In this document: positions 7,416-15,316 of the stretch, piece after piece
How the letters are laid out: every line of letters begins with the position of its first letter
Numbering within the stretch: the stretch's first letter is position 1
DNA from: Clostridiales bacterium
GTDB taxonomy: Bacteria; Bacillota; Clostridia; Oscillospirales; Acutalibacteraceae
Assembly (NCBI GenBank): GCA_019415925.1
Contig: DXYG01000021.1
Coordinates: forward strand, 1-35,015
Reading direction: 5' to 3'
DNA length: 35,015 bases
The notes under the pieces: model-generated
Seen by the model: only the letters and a program-made list of their open reading frames with translations
Database searches by the model: none
Told to the model about the DNA's origin: nothing
Translations under genes and position numbers: made by a program

Positions 7416-9212
7416 TTAAAATAAGTTTTTATTTACTTCAAAATCCTCGTCGGACAGAAGCTCGTAATTGGTTTCTCCGTAGCTTTCCTCCGGAAGTTCT
7501 TCCGGGTCAATAGAAAGAACGGAAATTGATGAGTGCTTGACGGTAACTTCGCCGTGCTTATAGGCAGAAGCCTTTCCATCGGTTGTAAGTGCCACATTCG
7601 GGTGCTTCAAGATGTCATACTTGAAGTCCATAACGGGGCGTTCTCCACGAATAAACAGAATTGCGTATTGGTTATCAAGCATACGAACCTCATCAGGGGT
7701 TAAAAGCTCTCGACCGCTAATCTGATAATTTGTGGAGTAGTTACCGCTTCGACCGGTACTCTTTCCGAAAGTGTTGGTATCAATGGTTTCCTTACCGAGA
7801 AGCTCGGACACATATTTGTGGGTGCTTTGCTCGTTGCCGCCGAGATACAGAAACTCGTCGCAGTTGCCCACAATACTTTCCCATTGCTTTTCAAACAAGG
7901 CTTTTAACTGAGCCAAGTTCTGCAAGATGATACTTACCGATACTCCACGGGAACGCATAACCGACAGTATCTTGTCAAAGTCATCGGGCAGGCTCACATT
8001 CGCAAATTCGTCCATCAGGAAATGCACGGGAACGGGAAGCGAGCCTCCGTGAATATGGTCGGCAGCATAAAACAACTGCTGAAAAAGCTGTGTGTAAAGG
8101 ATAGATACCAAGAAGTTAAAGCTGGAATCGTTGTCCGGTATCAAAGCGAACAGAGCGACCTTTTGCTCTCCGAGTGATGGGAGGTCAAGCTCGTCTGTGG
8201 TAGTTAAAGAAGCAAGACTTTCAAGGTTAAACTTTTCCAGTCTTGCCGCAAGGGTTATCTGTATGGACTTCAAAGTTTTCGCCGCACCTGAATGATAGGA
8301 ACGGTAATACTTCAAAGCGATATGGTCGGGATTCGACATCTCCAATTCCGCAAACAGTTCATCAAGAGGAGAAGGTCTTGTGTCCTCCTCGTCCTCAATC
8401 GCACCGGCTCTGAGCATTTCCATTATCATTGCAAAGTTCTGTTCATCTTCGGGTGCTTCATAATGAAGATAAAATACAAGTGCAAGCAGAAGCATTGAAG
8501 CCGAGGTATCCCAAAAGGGGTCTTGTGCCTGACTGCCTTTCGGAGTGGTACTCTTAAAAAGGTTCGTCACGAGCTTTTGCACATCGTTGTCGTTCTGCAA
8601 ATAGACAAACGGGTTATAGCAATGGCTTTTCTCCATTGAAATCAAATCGAGAACACGGACTTCATAGCCTTTACTTTCAAGCAGCTTTCCGGTGTCTCTC
8701 AGTATTTCGCCCTTTGGGTCAAGAATGACAAATGATGTGTTGCACTGCATAAGATTCGGCTTGCAGTAAAACCTTGTCTTACCGGCTCCCGAACCGCCGC
8801 ACACAAGGGTGTTTAAGTTTCTTCGGTGTTTCTTCGCATTGAGTCCGATACAGACATTTTGCGTCATCAGCTTATTTGCAGAAGCCGGAGACTGTCTGTA
8901 TTTTTTGTTTACGGCTCTTGCGTTGCCCCATTTCGCAGAACCGTGTTCTTCACGCCTTCGGTAATTCTTCTGTGTTGAGAAGTAAATCCCGATACCCATT
9001 GCATAGCAGAGAAGCAAAACGAGGACAGTTTTTAGGCTGTCCTCGCATAGCTCAATATGGAATGGGTTGTTGAACGCTGTTAATAGGCTCGGCAGTATTT
9101 CCGGCAATCCTCCTTTTACAGAGGGTGCAATCAGAAGTGCCAGCCATACGACCGGGATAATACCGATGACGGAAAGAATAATCGCAGACTGCCTTTCGTT
9201 ATCTCGATTCAC
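7416..9212 (-). CDS. VirD4-like type IV coupling protein, CD1115 family
   Basis: 598 aa from a GTG at 9212. AAAAGGA seven bases upstream decides this start; the longer frame to 9290 has no ribosome binding site and lies wholly in the upstream small gene. Two membrane segments (about 10-30 and 61-79) precede a TraG/VirD4 ATPase domain with Walker A GGSGAGKT near 139-146 and Walker B HFLMDEFAN near 420-428. The protein links relaxosome and channel and drives DNA transfer. It overlaps the upstream 67-aa gene by 14 bases and precedes the pilin-like gene. PcfB, encoded three genes upstream, is the known partner of this class in enterococcal pCF10. Confidence 0.93.
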   Translation of the reverse strand: MNRDNERQSAIILSVIGIIPVVWLALLIAPSVKGGLPEILPSLLTAFNNPFHIELCEDSLKTVLVLLLCYAMGIGIYFSTQKNYRRREEHGSAKWGNARAVNKKYRQSPASANKLMTQNVCIGLNAKKHRRNLNTLVCGGSGAGKTRFYCKPNLMQCNTSFVILDPKGEILRDTGKLLESKGYEVRVLDLISMEKSHCYNPFVYLQNDNDVQKLVTNLFKSTTPKGSQAQDPFWDTSASMLLLALVFYLHYEAPEDEQNFAMIMEMLRAGAIEDEEDTRPSPLDELFAELEMSNPDHIALKYYRSYHSGAAKTLKSIQITLAARLEKFNLESLASLTTTDELDLPSLGEQKVALFALIPDNDSSFNFLVSILYTQLFQQLFYAADHIHGGSLPVPVHFLMDEFANVSLPDDFDKILSVMRSRGVSVSIILQNLAQLKALFEKQWESIVGNCDEFLYLGGNEQSTHKYVSELLGKETIDTNTFGKSTGRSGNYSTNYQISGRELLTPDEVRMLDNQYAILFIRGERPVMDFKYDILKHPNVALTTDGKASAYKHGEVTVKHSSISVLSIDPEELPEESYGETNYELLSDEDFEVNKNLF

Positions 9213-9402
9213 AGGAGCGTTCCTTTTCGATAACTCTAAACTTTTTCTTTGGGGCAGTTCCGACCTTGATGATAAGGTCGTCCACCGCATCGGTAGATTT
9301 GCCCTCGTTCATCAAATCTGTTTTCTCGTCGTTGAGAGAACGGATAATAATGCCGTGTTCATAATCGTCCAATGCGATATGATACATTTCTTCCTTCGCC
9401 AT
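9199..9402 (-). CDS. Conserved small ICE protein of unknown function
   Basis: 67 aa (MAKEEMYHIALDDYEHGI...), acidic at first and basic at the end, with no membrane segment. AAGGTGAG lies five to eight bases before the ATG. Short proteins of this kind are commonly found just before virD4 in Clostridia ICEs. The overlap with virD4 (14 bases) and the nine-base gap after the ArdC-like gene place it in the same message. No domain is recognised, and a function cannot be given. Confidence 0.75.
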   Translation of the reverse strand: MAKEEMYHIALDDYEHGIIIRSLNDEKTDLMNEGKSTDAVDDLIIKVGTAPKKKFRVIEKERSCESR

Positions 9403-9411
9403 AGTCTCACC

Positions 9412-10296
9412 TTATCTTTCGTAGTCTTTGCTTCGTTCCTGCTTCTTCTTGTAAAGCTCATCGGAAACACGGGAGTGAATATCCGCCATCGCATTTCTCG
9501 TTTTGGAAAGCTCATAGCGAATATCCTTCGGCTCTTTGCCTGCGAGCTTCTCAGGGATACGGTTGATTGCAAAATTCTGTGTATCGACGCCGTACTTCTT
9601 GCAAAGCATATAGCCGATACAAACCGCCTGAAAGCCCATATCCGCTCTGCTGTAACTGTCGCTGTTGATGGAGAGCTGTGCGTGGCCAAGCTCCTGTGCT
9701 ACGCACTGAGCGACCGCTACGCTGTCTCCCACATCACGCTTTACATACAAGGTCTGTTCCTCGTTGTTGTAAAACGCCGCCATATTGGGATACGGAAGTT
9801 CATTTGTTGCTTCCACTTCAACAGGGGAAGAATCCAGCATAACGGTAATGAGTGCTTTCGGGTCACGGTTAACAGTCGGTGCAGGCGGTCTCTTGCCGTT
9901 GGTCTGCGAAACATCAAAGACCTTTTTCACATTGTAGGAAATGCCGGTCGTACCGTCTCTCTTGGCATACTCGACAGGCTCAAGAATGGAAATGCTTTTC
10001 GCACCTTTCTGAATTTTCACATTGTCCTTGCTCCAGTCGTCAAAGTTTTTGAGCTGGCTTGCTTCGGGAAGCTGCTTGAAAATCAGAAGTGCGTTGACCG
10101 CAGAGTATCTGTCAAGTCGGCTCTGCGTATCAAGAAAGGCTTTGAACTTTTCCGGGTCGGAAACAATCGCCTTTGCGGTGTCGTCCGCCATCTGATATAC
10201 GGCTTCTTTTTCAGCCTTCATCTTCTCGGCGTATTCCTCTTTGGAAAGTCGTTTGCTCTGCTGTCCTGCCTTAGCAGGGGTAAAATTGTTTGTCAT
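9412..10296 (-). CDS. ArdC-like (DUF1738) single-stranded-DNA-binding domain protein with altered zincin motif
   Basis: 294 aa. Residues about 40-115 match the ArdC N-terminal ssDNA-binding domain (YSAVNALLIFKQLPEAS, then WSKDNVKIQKGAKSI). The C-terminal half resembles the metallopeptidase-like domain of ArdC, but the expected HExxH reads QELGH (in VAQELGHAQL), so the first zinc-binding His is Gln and peptidase activity is doubtful. ArdC proteins protect incoming transferred DNA or block restriction. AGAGAGGT precedes the ATG. The gene is five bases after PcfB and nine before the 67-aa gene, in the relaxosome-to-coupling-protein part of the operon. Confidence 0.82.
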   Translation of the reverse strand: MTNNFTPAKAGQQSKRLSKEEYAEKMKAEKEAVYQMADDTAKAIVSDPEKFKAFLDTQSRLDRYSAVNALLIFKQLPEASQLKNFDDWSKDNVKIQKGAKSISILEPVEYAKRDGTTGISYNVKKVFDVSQTNGKRPPAPTVNRDPKALITVMLDSSPVEVEATNELPYPNMAAFYNNEEQTLYVKRDVGDSVAVAQCVAQELGHAQLSINSDSYSRADMGFQAVCIGYMLCKKYGVDTQNFAINRIPEKLAGKEPKDIRYELSKTRNAMADIHSRVSDELYKKKQERSKDYER

Positions 10297-10301
10297 TGTG
10301 A

Positions 10302-11096
10302 TTACCTCTCTTTCACATTTTTGTTTTTGGGTTTCGGCTGCTGGTGTACGGTCTGTGCCGGGGCGTTCTTTACCTCCGGCTTTGATACCTCCGGTTCTTT
10401 GCGTTCTGCTTCTTTCTGCTGCTTGGACTGTGCCTTGTATCGGTCAAGCTTTGCTTTCACCGACGGCTTTCTCTGTCTGTCGCTTACAGTACCCTTATCA
10501 GTTTGCATATCTACCGGCTCGGAGTCGTGCCTTGACGGAGGGTTTTTGTCCGTTTTGGCGACTGTGGGGTTTGACTGGGAATACCCCTCTTTCTGAATAG
10601 GTTTTCTGACGGCTTCCTCAGTGATGATTTCGTTTTTGGTTTTCGTCGGCTTGTCTTTCTCCAAAGCTTCACGCTTTTCGACAGCCTTCTGAGACTCGGT
10701 GACAATCGCAGCCTTATCAACTTTACCGAGTTCAAATCTCTCAACGATTCTCTGAATTTTGGAAGCGTCCTCTGCACGGGCAATAATATCAATCGGTACA
10801 TTATCGCCCTTTGTGTTTTTATCCCTGAGTACGCAGTAGAGAACGCCGTAGCGTTTTGCCTGCTCGGTAAACTTTTTCAAGTCCTTGTTGGGGATAGAAA
10901 ACACTTTCAGCTCCTTGCCCGACTTAATCATATTGGTAAGTCGAGCCTTGCCTTTTGTTTTCTGTTCCTGTTTGAGAACAGAGACTAAAAGAACGGCAAT
11001 ATTCTTTGCTGCCGCTCCGCTTAATTTGGCGGCTACTTCAAAGCCCTCAAGCGATAGCCTGACGACCTGTTCTGCCGCATCACCTCCGTTTGTCAT
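10302..11096 (-). CDS. PcfB-family (DUF3801) relaxosome/coupling accessory protein
   Basis: 264 aa. Residues 1-145 are the DUF3801 fold, beginning with GGDAAEQVVRLSLEGFEVAAKLSGAAAK. The C-terminal 120 residues are a charged, low-complexity Lys/Glu/Pro tail. In enterococcal pCF10 PcfB binds the coupling protein PcfC and helps dock the relaxosome. The start lies inside the relaxase 3' end (17-base overlap), with AAAGGAG ten bases upstream. The basic tail suggests contact with DNA or an acidic partner, which is inference. Confidence 0.85.
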   Translation of the reverse strand: MTNGGDAAEQVVRLSLEGFEVAAKLSGAAAKNIAVLLVSVLKQEQKTKGKARLTNMIKSGKELKVFSIPNKDLKKFTEQAKRYGVLYCVLRDKNTKGDNVPIDIIARAEDASKIQRIVERFELGKVDKAAIVTESQKAVEKREALEKDKPTKTKNEIITEEAVRKPIQKEGYSQSNPTVAKTDKNPPSRHDSEPVDMQTDKGTVSDRQRKPSVKAKLDRYKAQSKQQKEAERKEPEVSKPEVKNAPAQTVHQQPKPKNKNVKER

Positions 11097-12450
11097 TACG
11101 GTTCTGCTCCTTTCTTTCTTGTTTTTCTTCGTAAACTCTTACCGTTTCAAGGTTGGCTTCAATGACCTTTGACCTTTCGGCTATATCATCACAAAGACCG
11201 ACCTCTTTGCGGAGAGTCCACAGCTTGTTCGTGATTGCCGTAATCTGCTCTTTGACATTTGATAGCTCATCGTCACTCAAATTTCTTCTTAACTGTTTTC
11301 GCAGGTGCGTTCTATCGTCAGTCAAGGATTTGATTTGCGACAACACGGACTCTTTATATGAGAAAAGCTGCTCGTCGGTAGAAATGTTCTCCCGTCCAAG
11401 CAGCCTTGTCTCCTGAGTGATTTTGTCGAGCTTCAGCAAATCTTCTTTCAAAAGATAGTGAAGCCTTGCGGTATTCTGTTTTTTGTACTTCGGCAGATAA
11501 CCCAGCTTATAGCAGTAATGCAGATACAGCCCATACAGTCCGCCGACCTTTTTGATTCTGTGTTCTCTTGTGGGCAGTCGGTACTGTCTGACTCTTACCG
11601 TTTCCTTTGCGAAAGGAACGATAAGAACCTTTTGATTTTCCGTCAGCCTACGCTTGATTGCGTCCTCTGTATAATTCTCTCCGAGGGATTTAAGTCGTAT
11701 AGGCTTCTTGTATCCTTTCGGAACAATCGTCCAATACTTTCGGCTGTCGCTGAGACAATGCTCATAGCCCATCTGCGTGAGAATATAATCAAAGGTCTTT
11801 AAGTTGGTGCTGTGTGCAATCGCTTCATCAATGGCGTCACGGGTAATGGAATATCGGCTCGGCATACCGGCTTGCTCCTGTTTGTAGTAATAAGAGGATT
11901 GCTTACTGCGGTTTGGGTTCGGATTGTAATACAGTCCGTACTTCTCACAGAGACGGTCGGCAACCAAGCGGAACTTGAACCACGCTTTTTCATCGCCCCA
12001 TAACCGCTTGCCGTCCACAAAGGAAACGGAGTTGATTACATAGTGGCAGTGCAGGTGCTTCGTGTTCAGATGAGTAGTAACCACCACCTGAAATCTTTTG
12101 CCCCACACCTCGTTTGCAAATTCCATTCCGATTTTCTGTGCAAGCTCCGGGGATATGTCCTGTTCCTTAAAGCTCAGGTATCCGTGATAGGCTTGTATGC
12201 CGTCGTCTTTGCCGTATGCTTTTTTCACAGAAACAAACTGGTCTCTTGCGGTCGCAGGGTTGCAGTTGATACCCTCAACGAAAAATTCACACTCGGTTTT
12301 TTCTTCGTCCTTTGCATAGCTGAGAACATCACGGAGAGCCTGATACTGTTCCTCGGTGTAAATATCTGCCGCCGTCTTTTCGGGATTGGCGGCATAGTCG
12401 ATTACCTGACCGAGCCTTGATGTGACCGACCACAATTTACTTACTGCCAT
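11080..12450 (-). CDS. MOBP-type relaxase
   Basis: 456 aa. The N-terminal relaxase domain has a likely nucleophile Y19 in VIDYAANPEKT and the metal-binding triad H127, H134, H136 with N140 in the block THLNTKHLHCHYVINSVSF. The C-terminal half is basic and helical. The enzyme nicks the transfer origin, stays bound to the 5' end and pilots the strand. It begins ten bases inside the end of mobC with only a weak ribosome binding site, suggesting translational coupling to mobC. The domain and neighbours (mobC before, PcfB after) are the usual order for Tn1549-like elements. Confidence 0.93.
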   Translation of the reverse strand: MAVSKLWSVTSRLGQVIDYAANPEKTAADIYTEEQYQALRDVLSYAKDEEKTECEFFVEGINCNPATARDQFVSVKKAYGKDDGIQAYHGYLSFKEQDISPELAQKIGMEFANEVWGKRFQVVVTTHLNTKHLHCHYVINSVSFVDGKRLWGDEKAWFKFRLVADRLCEKYGLYYNPNPNRSKQSSYYYKQEQAGMPSRYSITRDAIDEAIAHSTNLKTFDYILTQMGYEHCLSDSRKYWTIVPKGYKKPIRLKSLGENYTEDAIKRRLTENQKVLIVPFAKETVRVRQYRLPTREHRIKKVGGLYGLYLHYCYKLGYLPKYKKQNTARLHYLLKEDLLKLDKITQETRLLGRENISTDEQLFSYKESVLSQIKSLTDDRTHLRKQLRRNLSDDELSNVKEQITAITNKLWTLRKEVGLCDDIAERSKVIEANLETVRVYEEKQERKEQNRNDKRR

Positions 12451-12782
12451 TTCATATCGCTCTTATCGGGTCTTAAAAAAATACGCTCCACATCAGCCTG
12501 AAACTTATGCCAGCGTTCGGCTTCTTTTTTAAGCTGTGGTGCGTCCACAAAGCCAAGCGTGTTTGCTTTGGCGGCAAGCTGATTGATGTTGTTGCCGATA
12601 GCTGAAAGCTCCCGCATAACATCGTAAAATCTTTCGTCGGGCTTTTCTCTCGGCTCGTATCCTTTGAGAAGCAAACGGATAAGACCGCCTTCGGAAAGAC
12701 ACGCCCGTTTTGCTTTTTTCTGCAAATCCTGAGCTTCTGCCTTGTTCATCAGAATGTGCTTTTCAATGTTTCTCTTGCTCAT
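12441..12782 (-). CDS. mobC: MobC-like relaxosome accessory protein
   Basis: 113 aa. The N-terminus resembles a ribbon-helix-helix DNA-binding region (KHILMNKAEAQDLQKKA), and the C-terminal half holds the MobC signature (LSAIGNNINQLAAKANTLG). MobC binds near the transfer origin and helps the relaxase reach the nick site. AGAAAGGA is near the start, which lies within the last codons of the DUF3789 gene; its own end overlaps the relaxase by ten bases. The candidate oriT at 12938-13027 lies about 150 bases upstream. Confidence 0.88.
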   Translation of the reverse strand: MSKRNIEKHILMNKAEAQDLQKKAKRACLSEGGLIRLLLKGYEPREKPDERFYDVMRELSAIGNNINQLAAKANTLGFVDAPQLKKEAERWHKFQADVERIFLRPDKSDMKWQ

Positions 12783-12906
12783 TTTTATCGCTGTCCTTTC
12801 TGTAAATATAGTGCCTGTCCCGATTTATCTGAAACAGGCACATTGTTGTTACTCCGAAAAAGCCGCCTATGATTAAACCGGCGGCGACCAATACTATCTC
12901 CCGCAT
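12763..12906 (-). CDS. DUF3789-like small membrane protein
   Basis: 47 aa (MREIVLVAAGLIIGGFFGVT...). One membrane helix (about 4-24) with glycine-rich packing is followed by a charged tail. The composition and position match the DUF3789 family seen before mobC in Clostridia ICEs. AAGGAG lies eight bases before the ATG. The last 20 bases overlap mobC in another frame, so the two are likely coupled. The role is unknown; a small membrane partner of the transfer complex is a guess. Confidence 0.75.
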   Translation of the reverse strand: MREIVLVAAGLIIGGFFGVTTMCLFQINRDRHYIYRKDSDKNEQEKH

Positions 12907-12937
12907 TGCTTATGCTCCTTTCTTGCTTGGGGTATTA

Positions 12938-13027
12938 GGGGCAACCCCTAACGAGTGTACCGTTTTGGACATTCCTGTCCATAAATGGTCTGCTCGCTAA
13001 GATTATGCAGACACTCAGGGTTGCCCC
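12938..13027. other. oriT: Cloverleaf-like inverted-repeat array, candidate origin of transfer
   Basis: GGGGCAACCC (12938-12947) pairs with GGGTTGCCCC (13018-13027), and GAGTG (12953-12957) pairs with CACTC (13012-13016), closing a 90-bp region. Inside are two more hairpins: GGACA/TGTCC (12967-12971 and 12976-12980) and GTCTGC/GCAGAC (12988-12993 and 13007-13012). It fills the only sizeable gap near mobC and the relaxase, where oriT is expected. No T tract is present, so it is not a normal terminator. The nick site is not identified, and a structured RNA in the operon message is the alternative. Confidence 0.55.
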
Positions 13028-13039
13028 ATAGATTGACTT

Positions 13040-13957
13040 TTATCTCTCCATATCCTTGGAGACCGGCTTATACGGCTTTGCTTCAATACCGTCCAAAGAC
13101 TTGTAAAACCTCTCCGGATATTTGAACTTTTCCTCGTACTTACGAGCCAGTTCTTTCGGCATACTGAGAAACTTTTCCGACTCAATCGGTGCGTATGCAA
13201 TGAAGAACTTGCCGGCAATAATGTCGAGCATTTCACGGTTGCTGTCGTCTTTTACATAACATTTTTCAATCTTCCAACCGTCCTTGCCGCCGTGTTCATC
13301 AGCCATATATGCTTCCAGTCGCACACATTTATCCGAACCGTCAAGGGAAGAAGCATAGATAGAATATCCGCCCATACCCTCAATGAAAGCCTTATTGTTA
13401 CTGCTGACAACATAGGTTCTTTGTTCTTCTGTGTAAGGCTTGTCAAAGCTGTCAGCCGTAAAAACAATATATCCGGTCGTGTGGTTTCTTTCTTTTTCTG
13501 CCTGCCGGAAATGAGCTTTCAACTGCGGATAACTCATCTCAACATTCTCAGGCTCGGAATAAACAGCCCTGTTCAGCGGCAAGCCGTTCATCTTTCCTTC
13601 ATCGTTGCAGATGATGGCAACCTCGTCCTCAAAGGGCATATATTCTTCAATATCTCCCTCCACAAGAGACTGCATTGCTTCCAGCGTATCCTCGATTTCA
13701 ATGAGCTTCGGATACCTGCCCGGCTCAACGAGAATGACGGAAATCTTCTCTGGTGCTTCGACCTTTTCAAAGGTATCTTCGTGAATATTCAAAGCGAGAG
13801 AGCTTCCGTTTTCCCAACTCATATGAATCTGTCCGGCGTCGTCAACGAACTTAACCGTTCCTTTCAGACCGTAGGGCATTTGACTTTCGCCAGCCATTTC
13901 AGTGAGTACAATCTGCGTACCCTCCGGGTACATTTCTCTGATTTCTTTTAGTTTCAT
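13040..13957 (-). CDS. DUF4314 and DUF3846 domain protein
   Basis: 305 aa. Residues about 10-68 match DUF4314 (GTQIVLTEMAGESQMPYGLKG, then IHMSWENGSSLAL), a small beta domain. Residues about 72-140 match DUF3846 (PGRYPKLIEIEDTLEAMQ, ending in GLPLNRAVY). The rest has no domain I recognise. Both domains are typical of ICE accessory proteins and are thought to be part of large polyvalent or anti-restriction protein sets, without shown function. AAAGGAG precedes the ATG. The start overlaps the stop of the TOPRIM gene by four bases (ATGA), showing coupling; the oriT-like array follows the stop. Confidence 0.83.
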   Translation of the reverse strand: MKLKEIREMYPEGTQIVLTEMAGESQMPYGLKGTVKFVDDAGQIHMSWENGSSLALNIHEDTFEKVEAPEKISVILVEPGRYPKLIEIEDTLEAMQSLVEGDIEEYMPFEDEVAIICNDEGKMNGLPLNRAVYSEPENVEMSYPQLKAHFRQAEKERNHTTGYIVFTADSFDKPYTEEQRTYVVSSNNKAFIEGMGGYSIYASSLDGSDKCVRLEAYMADEHGGKDGWKIEKCYVKDDSNREMLDIIAGKFFIAYAPIESEKFLSMPKELARKYEEKFKYPERFYKSLDGIEAKPYKPVSKDMER

Positions 13958-14907
13958 CGTGCAAAACTCCTTTCGGTTTTATCTTTTATTCCCAAGCGTT
14001 TACAAAGAAAGTCGTTGACATCTTTCCCGTATTGGGGAGGGTCATCAACGACTTCATAATTATCTGAAAGAATCGTCTGCAACGCTTTGGTTGCTTTTCT
14101 TCCAGCAATATCATTATCCAAATGAAGAACAATTCGCTTGATTGTTTTGTCTTTTTCAAGCAGCCTGCCGAGTGTAACAGGCACTTTTGAGTCCTCGATT
14201 TTCTGCTTTGGGGAATACACTCCCGCAAGAGAAACAAGGTTAAACTGTCGCCAGTCTTTGCCCTCCAGCTTCATCAAAGTTGCATAGGAAAGCAGGTCAA
14301 TGGCACACTCAAAAAGATGAACCTCTCCGGTGTTTTCGGCAGTCAGGCGGAAAGAATATTGCTTTTTACTGCCGGTGCAGTCGCCCATAATCCTTGATTG
14401 ATTTGTTGCTCTGTAAGCGGCGTATTTAGGTTCTTTGTTCTCGTCATAGCCGATAAAAACAGCATTGTGATATGGGAGCGACTCAATGATTAGCTCCTGT
14501 TCCAAACAGTGGTTGATGATTTCATAATCAATCCCACGCCCGAAAAGGTAATCAAATACCACATCGGCAGTAGGACTTTTTTCAGGCAGAAGCAAGGGTT
14601 GTTCCTCATAGCTTTTGATGTTTTCACAAGTCGGAAAGCTGACTGAACCGTTTCCCATAATGGTCTGAACCGCCTGCACAAAATCCATTCCACGGACTTT
14701 GATAAGGTAATCGAGGGCGGATTTGCCCCCGATACCTCTCGACCACCACATCCATTTTCCGTTGGAAATCTTCAAACTGTCGTGGGTTCTTGTGGTGTAG
14801 GTGTTGCTTGAAAACTTGACAAGCTCGCCCGGTTCATACTCTCTGAGATAGGTTAATAAATCCATTCGTTTGGCTTCGGTTATGACTTCCGGTGCAATAT
14901 ACGGCAT
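13954..14907 (-). CDS. Primase-like DUF3991 and TOPRIM domain protein
   Basis: 317 aa from ATG 14907, chosen because AGGCGG lies eight bases upstream; an in-frame GTG at 14916 is too close to that site. The N-terminus resembles the DnaG zinc-finger fold (WWSRGIGGKSALDYLI) but lacks the Cys/His ligands, as is common in DUF3991. The C-terminal half has a TOPRIM motif (VLHLDNDIAGRKA), in which the aspartates bind metal. Such proteins prime or process DNA during element transfer or replication. It shares an ATGA overlap with the DUF4314 gene. Confidence 0.85.
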   Translation of the reverse strand: MPYIAPEVITEAKRMDLLTYLREYEPGELVKFSSNTYTTRTHDSLKISNGKWMWWSRGIGGKSALDYLIKVRGMDFVQAVQTIMGNGSVSFPTCENIKSYEEQPLLLPEKSPTADVVFDYLFGRGIDYEIINHCLEQELIIESLPYHNAVFIGYDENKEPKYAAYRATNQSRIMGDCTGSKKQYSFRLTAENTGEVHLFECAIDLLSYATLMKLEGKDWRQFNLVSLAGVYSPKQKIEDSKVPVTLGRLLEKDKTIKRIVLHLDNDIAGRKATKALQTILSDNYEVVDDPPQYGKDVNDFLCKRLGIKDKTERSFAR

Positions 14908-14923
14908 AGGTATCACCGCCTTT

Positions 14924-15316
14924 TTACATCAGCAAATCGGCAACCGCTTTCTGTATCGGTTCGTTGATACTGAGCTTTGCAATGATAATGAGTATCTTAT
15001 CAACAGGGCAGCCGATGTCATTCCAAACAGTCCAAGCACCTCCCGCAAGGTCGTCGTTTTCATACAAAGCAATGATTTCTTCCGGCGAAAACACCGTTTC
15101 AATGCTCTGTCGAACCAACTCTCCGTAGAAAGAAAGCTTTGCATTTCTAAGGGCAAATTCTGCTTCCTTTGCGGGCGGTTTGCTTCTTTTTAATTCGAGA
15201 TATGCTTTATCAAGTCTCCTGACCACAACCATCATCATTGCATCAAAAGGGTTAATGATTGCTTTTCTGCAAGGGCAGTTTTCTCTTTCCTTATCGGGTG
15301 TCATTTTATCGTTCAT
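14924..15316 (-). CDS. Conserved ICE protein of unknown function
   Basis: 130 aa from ATG 15316, set by AAAGGAG seven bases upstream; the longer frame to 15373 is out of phase within the helicase end and has no ribosome binding site. The N-terminus carries a Cys pair (ENCPCRKA), and the middle is helical with a charged Lys/Arg stretch. The start overlaps the helicase stop by 11 bases, and the stop is 16 bases before the TOPRIM start, so it belongs to this replication-linked block. No domain is recognised. Confidence 0.75.
   Translation of the reverse strand: MNDKMTPDKERENCPCRKAIINPFDAMMMVVVRRLDKAYLELKRSKPPAKEAEFALRNAKLSFYGELVRQSIETVFSPEEIIALYENDDLAGGAWTVWNDIGCPVDKILIIIAKLSINEPIQKAVADLLM

Noticed and set aside
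9067..10596. 509-codon + strand frame across the virD4 and ArdC region
   Set aside because: It lies antisense to well-supported genes with clear motifs, has no ribosome binding site and shows Cys/Phe/Leu-rich shadow composition.
12937..12946. 10-mer AGGGGCAACC shared with 32728-32737 as a possible common protein site
   Set aside because: One shared 10-mer in 35 kb is near chance, and the flanking bases do not match.
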